In this document: positions 51,601-59,038 of the stretch, one piece after another
How the letters are laid out: every line of letters starts with the position of its first letter
How positions within the stretch are numbered: position 1 is the stretch's first letter
Virus record (IMG/VR): IMGVR_UViG_3300025659_000001
Location: 1-59,038 of that record
From: a virus
DNA length: 59,038 bases
Direction: 5' to 3' (one strand)
The notes under the pieces: generated by a model
Databases searched by the model: none
Told to the model about the DNA's origin: nothing
The model's input: only the letters and a program-made list of their open reading frames with translations
Made by a program: the position numbers and the translations under genes

Positions 51601-51665
51601 CTTGCGGTTTCGTCTGAGGGAACCCTAGAATTACCTGCTGCTCCTCTACATCCTGCTACTGGCAT
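48651..51665 (-). CDS. Large virion-associated protein, partner of the giant protein
   Basis: The protein has 1,004 aa, mainly helical and charged. It is the last gene of the minus block. Its ATG overlaps the stop of the 2,982-aa gene (TAATG), so the two are made together. One hydrophobic segment is near the C-terminus (about 830-855: IQTIGTGLFAMISGFSVGGL). The rest has no catalytic motif that I recognise. Terminal position after the ejection-protein genes and coupling to the candidate polymerase suggest a further ejected internal virion protein, perhaps a membrane-passage or loading factor. Arg, Lys and Asp/Glu are evenly spread, as in large internal virion proteins. Confidence 0.55.
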   Translation of the reverse strand: MPVAGCRGAAGNSRVPSDETARQLKRVVEEGASVLSNHAASKLYGYDKDLETHKWLWKKYTGNPFDPDNIPIDKRDADRYIRGVNEFVNNLGKKESWFGHWFKLPKAIASKFPGGARMISEFEKSNSYNQRTLRDATGHINGMLEGMQKMMSDMNFDKSQYKNFQELERALLDAKPGEDAGKVLRDITKLIGDPSLEGGKKNGAEMLTRFRDLLEFTKQPDPNKPWEEKIVGHWNTLRTDMARNLHNALFTTRRTLQRMRFDSSDRAGIESSMKMLDEAMSSMLFQTSVDANQRIPDMGTGTHMVKDMRIYDPESRTTKPIMVTKRRMVDGREVVTEEIAVGIKKYSPHYVIELTNAVRQLSDYAQNPQSAMKKHGAKFEGQKPSEIAERIQSMITDQILPGFAKPRGNTDKYIALDPVYYLNKYVQDVANYNFKSRVNYAFMDATHDALKHIRKVNTSQGAKDNGDLANFSEYTLDVLNEIRGSTLNQTRGEMNSMDYMVQIINGFEYISKLGLSVKGGLKNRGQGLFNWVWFGGKGYKNRDNFLAGHNSRETTATENRDAYRNNKEMLDRQLKRYALTGDIEKASRTVEAGQSAATAGSIDYYMVPKGFAINERGELIIDRSSNALREVSRKMGEAANASAITMRWAENKNRQNTFEIAFASQWDIESGRQAHYEKVLMKRYGKVPTRKQLFDHIEDISGNYAIEMVKTLHFDYDNWAKSRINRGDQRYMGKMAGASKIVTQFQHFKFAYFDLMFNLMKDGLGDIKGGNWTAIDPLDASKTIVSPSIARMMRSVAIQTIGTGLFAMISGFSVGGLAEMFGDDKKSDGLVENPIASEASKLYEWITADESTKEGLEKKWNTYYGKHPALANLGPFVSDVLTAGELFDFINLTPESIESRMGLEKDTNDPDWWYRVARIFNIQAARSAWHTIPALTNGQWEKAFRIETGMYKPPKYINDLHEKLMGGIQKGYNKVKGLPEIKPRGGTSLSVKRREAALKSLKNL

Positions 51666-54600
51666 TATTCACATCCTTTTTCATATAAGTGACTATACTC
51701 TTTGGTTAGTTTGTCTTTCAGTGATACCTCTGTACCCTCACCGTATCCACCAGCATGTTTACCAGCATCTCTTACTGCTGGAGTATCTTCATGTATGGCT
51801 CTAGCAGCACTAATAGTTCTCTGCTCTTTTGAACCCCATATGGATGCTACTGATTCGGCTATCTGAGAATCACTTGGTCTTAGGTTTCTACCTCCGACAA
51901 CGTTTTCAGTCAGATGATACAGCTCTATTGGGTCGAGATGGTAAGTCCCGTTCATATAGGCTGCCATTAAGTCTGCTGCCAACTCATCTTTGATATTTTC
52001 ATGAGTCATCCAAATAGGTATTTCTTCTTTTGTTAGCTGGAATATCTTTAATGGTCTCCTCACATCCTCTAGCCTGCGTTGTGCCATTACATCACCCATT
52101 ATAGTAGGGTTATTCTGCCTTAATAACTCAACAGTCATTCTCTGTATAATATCGGAATGTAAATCACGGGCTAGGTCTGGGTGTATTAAATCAGAACCCT
52201 TGCCTGCCATCATCTTATCAAGAGTAGCAAGTACAAGTTTCTCATTATGTCTATTACTTCTATATGCTTCATGAGTAATATACTGTCCATTAGCGGGGTC
52301 ATAACCAGTAACTGCCATTTTCTTATTGTCAATCACTGGTGTTAAGAGCCTAAATAACAACTGTTTAACTCCATCTGCTCCTGCTATTTCATGTGCTCTA
52401 CCCATATGGCGAGCAAGTACATGTTGCTGTAATTCACTTACAGTTCCCCATTTATCAGAACTCATTGGAGCAAACCTATCATTAAGTAGGCTAACCTCAA
52501 ACAGTTCCTCTGGCATACGTTCTGCAATATCATTAATCCTGTCACGAGTTCCACTATATTCTAGGGATGGTAAATCACGAGCAAAGGCTTTAGCAAATGC
52601 TCTTCTTGATTTCAGTACTACATCATGTTCAACTTGTAGCTCCCTTGGGTTATAGATGACAACATCGCCCTTGTTTAACCATTCTCTTTTACCCTTGCTT
52701 ACACGCCTAAAGTTGACAACTTCATTATTCTTGATAGTGTAAATATGAGCAACCTTGTGGAATAAACGATTTTCTGACTCTGGGTTAGTAATCATAGTCC
52801 CTCTAGCCTCAACACGACCATTCAACTTTTCATTGATAATGCCAATAGCCTCTGTATGAGCTTTCATGACCTTCAGTAACCTATCATATTTAGAGGTGTT
52901 AGTCTGCTTGAAGTGACGCATCTCTTCTAATCTGTCATTGATTCTCTGTGCTTCATAGCTTATCCAGCCCATTTGAGCCCAATCTGATTCAGTACGAATG
53001 TATGTGTTCAATGCTGATGTCATTGTCTGCCTGTCATAATTGAACTCACCACTAAGCATGTTCGTAATAGTAGCATCAGTAGCAGGTTTTTTTCCATTAA
53101 TCTCTCTATTGAAATATCCAGCCAGCTCTTTCATTCCTTGAGCTAGTGGGTGATTACTGGTAGACTGTTTACCTGTTGATGTAGCTCCTAGCCACTCCAG
53201 TAGATTCTCAGCTATTCCTGCTGTGTGATTAAGCTTGGCTCCAGTATTCCTATCTGTGAAGTTAGCATGGTTCTGAACCTTACGTATCACATCATTATAA
53301 GATGATACTAGTTCTGTAACGCCCATCTTGCGTTGAGTACCATTTGCCATAGTCTCTGTCATGTTCTGAAGGTTGAAGAACTGACCTAATGGTATCATTA
53401 GCTCTGTCATTTCCTTCTGTAAAGTACGTCCAGTAGATTCTTCCCTTGCATCAATCCAACCGAGTTCTTGGTCACGCCTTTCAATCTTTAGGAAGCCATT
53501 ATCTCCAAACCATATAGCCTTACTTGCGCTAAATTCACTTGGAACTTCTGGTGTAGCCTTGTAAACATCAATAGTCGTTTTAATCAAGTTCTTCAAGTAG
53601 GCTAGTGAATTGATATACTCACCACCATCTTTAAAGGTGACCCTAAACCTATCTTTAGACCTGTTCACATGGTCATTAAACATTTCTATGCCGTCATTGA
53701 CAACAGCATGGCTTACTCCACCTTTTTCATTGACTTCATAGCTACGTGCTAGGCCGGGCTCAATACCATCTAAGCCAGCTCTAGATACTAACATATTGTA
53801 TATCATGGTAGCTGCTGAGTGTTGTCTCACAATTCCACCACGCATACCTTCAAGGTGAGCTATGTAGGCATTTTTGGTAGTCATATCACTAGAGTTGTCA
53901 GCTAAGACAGACTTCATAGCAGTATCAAATAACTTACCTGTGGCAACATCTTGATACCCAGATAGATTGTAGATGTCCCTTACAACCGCACCCGGTAAAG
54001 CGAAGAAACTCGCACTCTTATCAAGGTCAAAGTCAGCATCCTGTGGGTCTACAACGTCTAGGTAGTTCATTTCACTAACTGGGCCTCGTTTAGCACTTAA
54101 TAGTTTCTCTACCTTAGTGATAACGCGGTCTGACATTCCAGCCATAGGTGTACGCAGGTCAACATTAGCAACGTGGATTGCTTTGAATCCAGTCTTTTTA
54201 GCTGCCATTCGACCGCCGTTAGATTTATAGTCTTGTCCTTGTAGTTCTGTACCTTCCCAATATTCACCATCTAAGTGAGCTACTAGGTCAGCTATATTCA
54301 TACCTTCAAACCCCTCTAGGGCATCAGCATAAGCCTTCTTAAAAGCACCATTAATGCGAGCATCTAGCTCTCTGCCAACTGCCTGACGTTTTGCACTACC
54401 AAAGATTTTATCTCCAGCCTTTTGTCTCATAGCAGTCAAGTGAGGCCCCATTACAAAGCCATCATGAGTTACTACAATGTCGTCACCAGATTTTAATGGT
54501 TCAAAGCTCATATCTTTCTTGCTTCCGTATTCACCAAGTATAGCATTCATCTCGGCAGCCTTCTCTGGTGTAAGCGTCAGGATGAGCGATACACCCTGTT

Positions 54601-57600
54601 TGTCACCCATACCCTTGATACCACCTACAAAAGTCTCTTGATGCTCTCTGTATGCCTTTCCGGAGCCTCCAAACATGCGTTGGTATCCTTGACCTGAACC
54701 ACCTTCGATAATTCTTAGGGGCATTGACAGGTCTGTTGCTGCTGTCATGACATTGTAGCCACCATAAGGCGTTCTACTGGTCGTGAAGTTTCTATTGCCT
54801 AGATACTCAGATACAAGCATTTTATCAGCTTGAGGAATCATATATTCAAATACTGGAACACCACCAGCCTCTAGTACGCCTTCAATACCCATAGACCTAG
54901 CGAATAAATCACCTCTATTGAGTGCTGAGTTGCGTAAGGTAGCCATTGATGACCTAAAGCTCAACGGATTAGAGTGCATGTCCTTATAAGACCTTAGTAA
55001 ATCAGATACAGCTCCCAAGCTACCCGTCATATCATTCAAGGCTTTCTGCCCTTCATTAGATAAGTGATTACCGAACGCTGCTGTGAGTGTTCCATCATGG
55101 TCTGTTGAGATACTCTTGAGAAGAATAGCCTCATTAGGAATCATGGTGATTAAATCTTTACCTGCACGTGCCATAGGGTCAACCAAGTCCATCAAACCCT
55201 CTCCGGGGTTCTTAAAACTGTTGTCTGTCTCTGCTGGTGTAATCCTCAGTCTCTTGTCTAAGAACTGTTGGCCTTTTCCTGCCTTAGTTTTGTTGATCTT
55301 CATAGCAGAGCTAAACGTAATAGAATCAGTCTTATAGGTCTTTCCATCAGGATTCTTCATCATGGCATCCATCATTGGATTAAACTTAAAGGCTGTCTTA
55401 CCAACCTGTACTGATACCGAACCATCTTCTCCAAACTCAGAGTTCATCACTGTTGGTTTAATAACAGCTTGAAAGCCTGTAACCTCACCCTTTTCATTAA
55501 AGGTAAACCAATCCTTACTGCCACCTCTGGTCAACAAGAGTGCTGCCATGTGGGGTAGTGAAAGATACCATTCACCATTAACTACTGAAGCATCTGCTGT
55601 TTGGTAGTTCTGCATTTGTATTTCAAGCATAGCATCTGCATTTTCAATAGAATACCCATTGTCAATAAGCTGTTGCTTGAGCTGTGCTTTACCACGTTGA
55701 TATATGCTAAAGAACTTTTCACCTTGACCATCTTCATCTTCGATTTCAATAGTACGCATATGTTTATTCTTCACCATCTGTGACTTGAAGTGCTTTAAAA
55801 TATTCAGCATTTCCTTATCTTCACCAGCATACTTGTCCCAATATCTCTCAGTGACCTCGACTGTTGTTTTATCAAGAGCAAGACCATTACGAGCATTATC
55901 TAACTTAGCGTATTTCAATAGCTTAGCTATCTTCTCTGGTGTCGCAGTTCTCTCTATAAACATTGCCTGTACTTCATGTGGTACAGCATCAATAGCTCTA
56001 GTTAGGTACACTAGCTTTTCCAGTACCTCTAGACCATTCTTGCCATTCTTATCAAAGCCAATATTCTCAAAATATCTGTCAACTAATTCTGGACTATCTA
56101 CTAGCGCAGAAAGCTGTTTCCGTATACGTGATTCTGGGTTCTTCCAGACCTCACCAGCAGTACGTAGGCCACGAGCCGACATCACAATAGTCGTTCTGTC
56201 ATCGAGTTCTAATACTCTAAACTGTGGTTTATTGCCTTTACCATCCCCAACTAAGGTACTTTGGAGTCTCTCAAGTATTTGGGAACTCTCCACATCCATA
56301 AATTGATCTAATGGAATGTCAATACCCATACCCTTCGCGGCATTGATAGCAATCGCATCTCGTAGCCCTTTGTCTAATCCTCTTAGCTGTCTCTCACCAA
56401 TAACAGCCTGTTGTCCTAGCATCATGATAGACCCATCAAAGTCAGTTAGACCTAATTGATGTTGAAGTCTATTGATACCCCTATGCCAACGTGATGTGAC
56501 TGTCATCCCAGCATTAAAAGTACCGTTTTGACCAGTCCTATCGGGAGCGTTATAGCTCAAAGTAAGCATTTGTTTTCTATTGATTTGGTTCATAATAATC
56601 TGCATAACATCTGAATGAAAGTCAGGTCTACTATTTCCACCCATACGCCCAGCCATATCCTCAACAAATGGGAAAATAATAGATTCAACAATATCAGCAG
56701 CTTCGACATATTCTTTAGTCTTTTCGTTAAAGAACAACTGATTAGCAGCATTATCTCTATCATAAGCTACCCTGCCTTTACCGATTGCATACTGAACCTT
56801 TTCAGTTAATGATGCAAACCCTTCTGGAGTCACACCGTAATCAGAATACTTTGCTATAAAAGCACTCTCGCTGATGGTACTAGAATGTGATGACCAAGGA
56901 CGCGTGTGTATTGGTCGCCCATTAGCTCCGTAGTGGTCATCTATCCACTCAGGAACTTCATAATATTCATCTAGCCTTGTCTCTTCCATGTATTTCTCAA
57001 GTGACCCATTCATTATGAGTTCAGCTTCCATCAAAGCTTCCTTCAAAGGCTCTGCTTTTATACCTTCATAGCGACTCAATTTAGACTTTAATGCCTCTAA
57101 CTGTCCAAGCCTTGTCTCAAGGGTACGCAAACCAATAGCATCACCAGTCGCAACCATCCACTCAATAGTGTGTTGGATACGTCCAGTAACCTCTGCTAAC
57201 TCTACTAAATGATTACGCATAGTTGAAGTCGAGGCATCTTCTTTCCATTGCTTTGAAGATAGTGTAATTCTTTCAACTTCAGTACCCAAGCCACTAATGG
57301 CTTCAGCTACCTGCCCAATTCTCCGGAGCCTATTAGCATCAGTTGATTGGTTCAAACCTATAATAGTATTCATTAATTCCATTGGTTCAAGGAAGTTTGG
57401 TATCTCTCCACGAAACTCAATCATTTGAGCTCCATTACGTTGACCTTCTCTCAATGGTATTTCAATGTTGTCTCTATAAGAGTCTATTTCTTTTCTTGTC
57501 TTAGCATCAAGTGGGCCATCACGACTCACTAACTGCTCTATGGCACTAGAATCTAACATTAAGATTTTGCCATTAGAGTGAGTGACTAAGCCTCGCATCT

Positions 57601-59038
57601 CTATCATGTTCTCAGAATTGAGGATAGTAGCAAAGATATTACGCAAACCCGGTGTTGCTTTAGCAAGAGTCTCTCTCGCATACTGGTCTAAACCTGATGC
57701 CATAAACTCTTGGAAGTATCGTTCGCTACTAAAGATGTCACCAAACTCTCCCTCTAGGGATTTTTTAATGCTCTCTACGTGCTCAATACCACCTTTATCA
57801 AGAGCAACTGCTCCTCTATCTCCTTTGACATGGAAAAGCTGATAGGCTTTATTCATGCGGGCTATAAAGTCCATTGTGTCTTGGTCAACTACCTCATCAG
57901 CAGCAATCTTTAGCTTGGAAGAGTTATTGTATAGCTTCCGCAACTGTCCCAGTAGTTCAGCTTCGTTACCCTCACCCTTGCCACTCATCATTCTATAAGC
58001 ATTGCGATTTCTCACATGGAGCTTATGTGTCTGAATGGCATGCCAAATTGGTGTAGATTTCAGGATATTAAAATCATAGAACTCAGTATCTTTTTCACGG
58101 TAGCCTACAATGTTATCACGCCAGCTACTATCTTTAGTACCGAATACACGCTGATGCAATGCTTCGGTATGCTGATTGAATACGTTCTTAAAGGCTTTGT
58201 TGAACTCTGGGTCTGTAAGTATCTGACCCTCAGTCTGTGAGTCATACGCTCTACCAGTACCTCGCTTTAGAAGACCACTCTTCTCAGCAATCTTCATAGC
58301 TTCACGTAAGACCGTGGCCTCTCTGTGTGTTTCTCTACGGGCAATCATATCAGTCAGCATGCGGTACATGCTCTCTGGCATTACTAGATTCCCGCTATCG
58401 TCAACATCTACTTCCCTTCCTAGGGCTTTCAGACTGTCTTTGATATAGTTACGCATAACATCATTGATGTCTCTTGTAACCTTGCTTACCGCGTCGAACC
58501 GCGCTTCTTCGATTAAGTCTGTTACGTTTTGAGCATTAAGTTTATGGTCTTTAATACGGCTAGTGGTCAGCTCTGCTACATACTGCATAGCTTCTTCTTT
58601 TGTCATTGGCTTAATTAGCTCATGTGTAACTTGTCCTCGTGTAACAGCTCTCTCAAGTTCTGATGCCACTAAAATTTGTTCTTCAATGATGCGATTAGCT
58701 TCAGCATCAAGTGGGTGTACGCCTTGTTCATCACGCATCCATTCCATCCATGTGCGTTTTTCACCTTGGTCTGCGACACCTAATGACTTAACATATTCCT
58801 CTTTAGAGGTTAGCTTGGAGTTCACAATGTCAGATGCAGTTTTAAGCTCAGCCTGTACTGCCTCTGAGTTAATCTTCCGTCTAACCTGCTGGAATGTATC
58901 GTGTTCAGCGAATGCTAAAGCAACATTATCCCAACTAGAAGCCTTGACACCCATCATCTCTAATGTTTTCATGGTGTGAACAAATTCCTGAGAGTTAGCT
59001 CTAGTCTTTGTTGCAGCATACCATTGAGGCATTGGGTC
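51665..59038 (-). CDS. Giant virion protein, C-terminal 2,400 residues: candidate two-barrel virion RNA polymerase
   Basis: This is the main part of the 2,982-aa protein (numbering from ATG 1702, across the circular joint). DPQDADFDLDKSAS contains DFDLD at 2194-2198 (codons at 54020-54034), the DxDxD metal site of multisubunit-type RNA polymerases. A conserved Arg in DLRTPMAG, R2154, is 40 residues before it; in bacterial beta' the Arg of NRAPTLH is 35 residues before the aspartates. Upstream, KAGDKIFGSAKRQAVG (K2069, K2075) resembles the GDK...K lysine segment of the beta-type barrel. Spacing and wording also resemble crAss-like phage (phi14:2-type) and YonO polymerases (SDFDIDK). The rest is helical, with no other known domain. 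It follows ejection-protein genes, so I infer a polymerase packaged and injected, as N4 does with an unrelated enzyme. Confidence 0.65.
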   Translation of the reverse strand, partial: DPMPQWYAATKTRANSQEFVHTMKTLEMMGVKASSWDNVALAFAEHDTFQQVRRKINSEAVQAELKTASDIVNSKLTSKEEYVKSLGVADQGEKRTWMEWMRDEQGVHPLDAEANRIIEEQILVASELERAVTRGQVTHELIKPMTKEEAMQYVAELTTSRIKDHKLNAQNVTDLIEEARFDAVSKVTRDINDVMRNYIKDSLKALGREVDVDDSGNLVMPESMYRMLTDMIARRETHREATVLREAMKIAEKSGLLKRGTGRAYDSQTEGQILTDPEFNKAFKNVFNQHTEALHQRVFGTKDSSWRDNIVGYREKDTEFYDFNILKSTPIWHAIQTHKLHVRNRNAYRMMSGKGEGNEAELLGQLRKLYNNSSKLKIAADEVVDQDTMDFIARMNKAYQLFHVKGDRGAVALDKGGIEHVESIKKSLEGEFGDIFSSERYFQEFMASGLDQYARETLAKATPGLRNIFATILNSENMIEMRGLVTHSNGKILMLDSSAIEQLVSRDGPLDAKTRKEIDSYRDNIEIPLREGQRNGAQMIEFRGEIPNFLEPMELMNTIIGLNQSTDANRLRRIGQVAEAISGLGTEVERITLSSKQWKEDASTSTMRNHLVELAEVTGRIQHTIEWMVATGDAIGLRTLETRLGQLEALKSKLSRYEGIKAEPLKEALMEAELIMNGSLEKYMEETRLDEYYEVPEWIDDHYGANGRPIHTRPWSSHSSTISESAFIAKYSDYGVTPEGFASLTEKVQYAIGKGRVAYDRDNAANQLFFNEKTKEYVEAADIVESIIFPFVEDMAGRMGGNSRPDFHSDVMQIIMNQINRKQMLTLSYNAPDRTGQNGTFNAGMTVTSRWHRGINRLQHQLGLTDFDGSIMMLGQQAVIGERQLRGLDKGLRDAIAINAAKGMGIDIPLDQFMDVESSQILERLQSTLVGDGKGNKPQFRVLELDDRTTIVMSARGLRTAGEVWKNPESRIRKQLSALVDSPELVDRYFENIGFDKNGKNGLEVLEKLVYLTRAIDAVPHEVQAMFIERTATPEKIAKLLKYAKLDNARNGLALDKTTVEVTERYWDKYAGEDKEMLNILKHFKSQMVKNKHMRTIEIEDEDGQGEKFFSIYQRGKAQLKQQLIDNGYSIENADAMLEIQMQNYQTADASVVNGEWYLSLPHMAALLLTRGGSKDWFTFNEKGEVTGFQAVIKPTVMNSEFGEDGSVSVQVGKTAFKFNPMMDAMMKNPDGKTYKTDSITFSSAMKINKTKAGKGQQFLDKRLRITPAETDNSFKNPGEGLMDLVDPMARAGKDLITMIPNEAILLKSISTDHDGTLTAAFGNHLSNEGQKALNDMTGSLGAVSDLLRSYKDMHSNPLSFRSSMATLRNSALNRGDLFARSMGIEGVLEAGGVPVFEYMIPQADKMLVSEYLGNRNFTTSRTPYGGYNVMTAATDLSMPLRIIEGGSGQGYQRMFGGSGKAYREHQETFVGGIKGMGDKQGVSLILTLTPEKAAEMNAILGEYGSKKDMSFEPLKSGDDIVVTHDGFVMGPHLTAMRQKAGDKIFGSAKRQAVGRELDARINGAFKKAYADALEGFEGMNIADLVAHLDGEYWEGTELQGQDYKSNGGRMAAKKTGFKAIHVANVDLRTPMAGMSDRVITKVEKLLSAKRGPVSEMNYLDVVDPQDADFDLDKSASFFALPGAVVRDIYNLSGYQDVATGKLFDTAMKSVLADNSSDMTTKNAYIAHLEGMRGGIVRQHSAATMIYNMLVSRAGLDGIEPGLARSYEVNEKGGVSHAVVNDGIEMFNDHVNRSKDRFRVTFKDGGEYINSLAYLKNLIKTTIDVYKATPEVPSEFSASKAIWFGDNGFLKIERRDQELGWIDAREESTGRTLQKEMTELMIPLGQFFNLQNMTETMANGTQRKMGVTELVSSYNDVIRKVQNHANFTDRNTGAKLNHTAGIAENLLEWLGATSTGKQSTSNHPLAQGMKELAGYFNREINGKKPATDATITNMLSGEFNYDRQTMTSALNTYIRTESDWAQMGWISYEAQRINDRLEEMRHFKQTNTSKYDRLLKVMKAHTEAIGIINEKLNGRVEARGTMITNPESENRLFHKVAHIYTIKNNEVVNFRRVSKGKREWLNKGDVVIYNPRELQVEHDVVLKSRRAFAKAFARDLPSLEYSGTRDRINDIAERMPEELFEVSLLNDRFAPMSSDKWGTVSELQQHVLARHMGRAHEIAGADGVKQLLFRLLTPVIDNKKMAVTGYDPANGQYITHEAYRSNRHNEKLVLATLDKMMAGKGSDLIHPDLARDLHSDIIQRMTVELLRQNNPTIMGDVMAQRRLEDVRRPLKIFQLTKEEIPIWMTHENIKDELAADLMAAYMNGTYHLDPIELYHLTENVVGGRNLRPSDSQIAESVASIWGSKEQRTISAARAIHEDTPAVRDAGKHAGGYGEGTEVSLKDKLTKEYSHLYEKGCE
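58912..59038. repeat. Terminal direct repeat, right copy
   Basis: Identical to bases 1-127. The giant minus-strand gene enters here from the other end of the window. Confidence 0.95.

Noticed and set aside
1-59038. CRISPR array, integrase, repressor or transposase
   Set aside because: No regular repeat-spacer array and no matching protein motifs were seen on either strand; a lytic life style is likely but not proved.

Overview
The window is one complete, circularly closed genome of a tailed phage with a podovirus-like gene set. Bases 1-127 are repeated exactly at 58912-59038, so the unit genome is 58,911 bp and the window ends are an arbitrary cut. The cut falls inside a single minus-strand gene of about 2,982 codons (start at 1702, through base 1, back in at 59038, stop at 51665). 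Strong Shine-Dalgarno sites, rho-independent terminators, an ejectosome-like set of internal virion proteins and a small M15 endolysin without a wall-binding domain suggest a Gram-negative bacterial host. I cannot name it. No integrase, repressor, CRISPR array, DNA polymerase or T7-type RNA polymerase was recognised.

Layout. Transcription is split into two blocks that diverge from about 31.5-32.0 kb and converge at about 48.6 kb. The minus block runs from 31541 down through base 1 to 48651. It begins with small early-type genes (including a HAD-type phosphatase and an Nmad1/DUF1599-like protein). Next come packaging and head genes (small and large terminase, portal, scaffold, capsid), then connectors, tail fibres, a lysis and peptidase region, the tail nozzle and the internal virion proteins, ending with the giant protein and a 1,004-aa partner. 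A textbook sigma70-like promoter (TTGACA-17-TATATT) drives this block. The plus block (32040-48322) holds small unknown genes and a ubiquitin-like conjugation cassette. These are followed by a radical-SAM-like protein and then a replication/recombination module: a P-loop ATPase, a candidate ssDNA-binding protein, an archaeo-eukaryotic primase-helicase fusion, a Gp157-like protein, an Hjc-like resolvase and a metallophosphatase.

Two systems stand out. (1) At 35616-40129 there are, in order, a 76-aa beta-grasp ubiquitin-like protein ending in GGQ, an 821-aa protein with an E2-like active-site segment (HP at 404-405, Cys415), a JAMM peptidase with a perfect E/HxH/x7/S/xx/D signature, and an E1-like ThiF-fold enzyme. 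This looks like a complete phage-borne ubiquitin-like conjugation and deconjugation pathway. (2) The 2,982-aa protein, encoded beside the ejection proteins, carries an R-x-P...DFDLDK signature and an upstream GDK segment like the two double-psi beta-barrels of multisubunit-type RNA polymerases (YonO and crAss-like phage type). I infer a virion-packaged RNA polymerase injected with the DNA.

The plus block is also rich in candidate structured RNAs closed by 7-9 bp long-range stems. One is a 77-nt tRNA-like cloverleaf between the ubiquitin-like and E2-like genes. Another is a 131-nt element at the convergence point in which the 3' half of a tRNA-like fold precedes its 5' half. All family assignments come from motifs read by eye; no searches were run.
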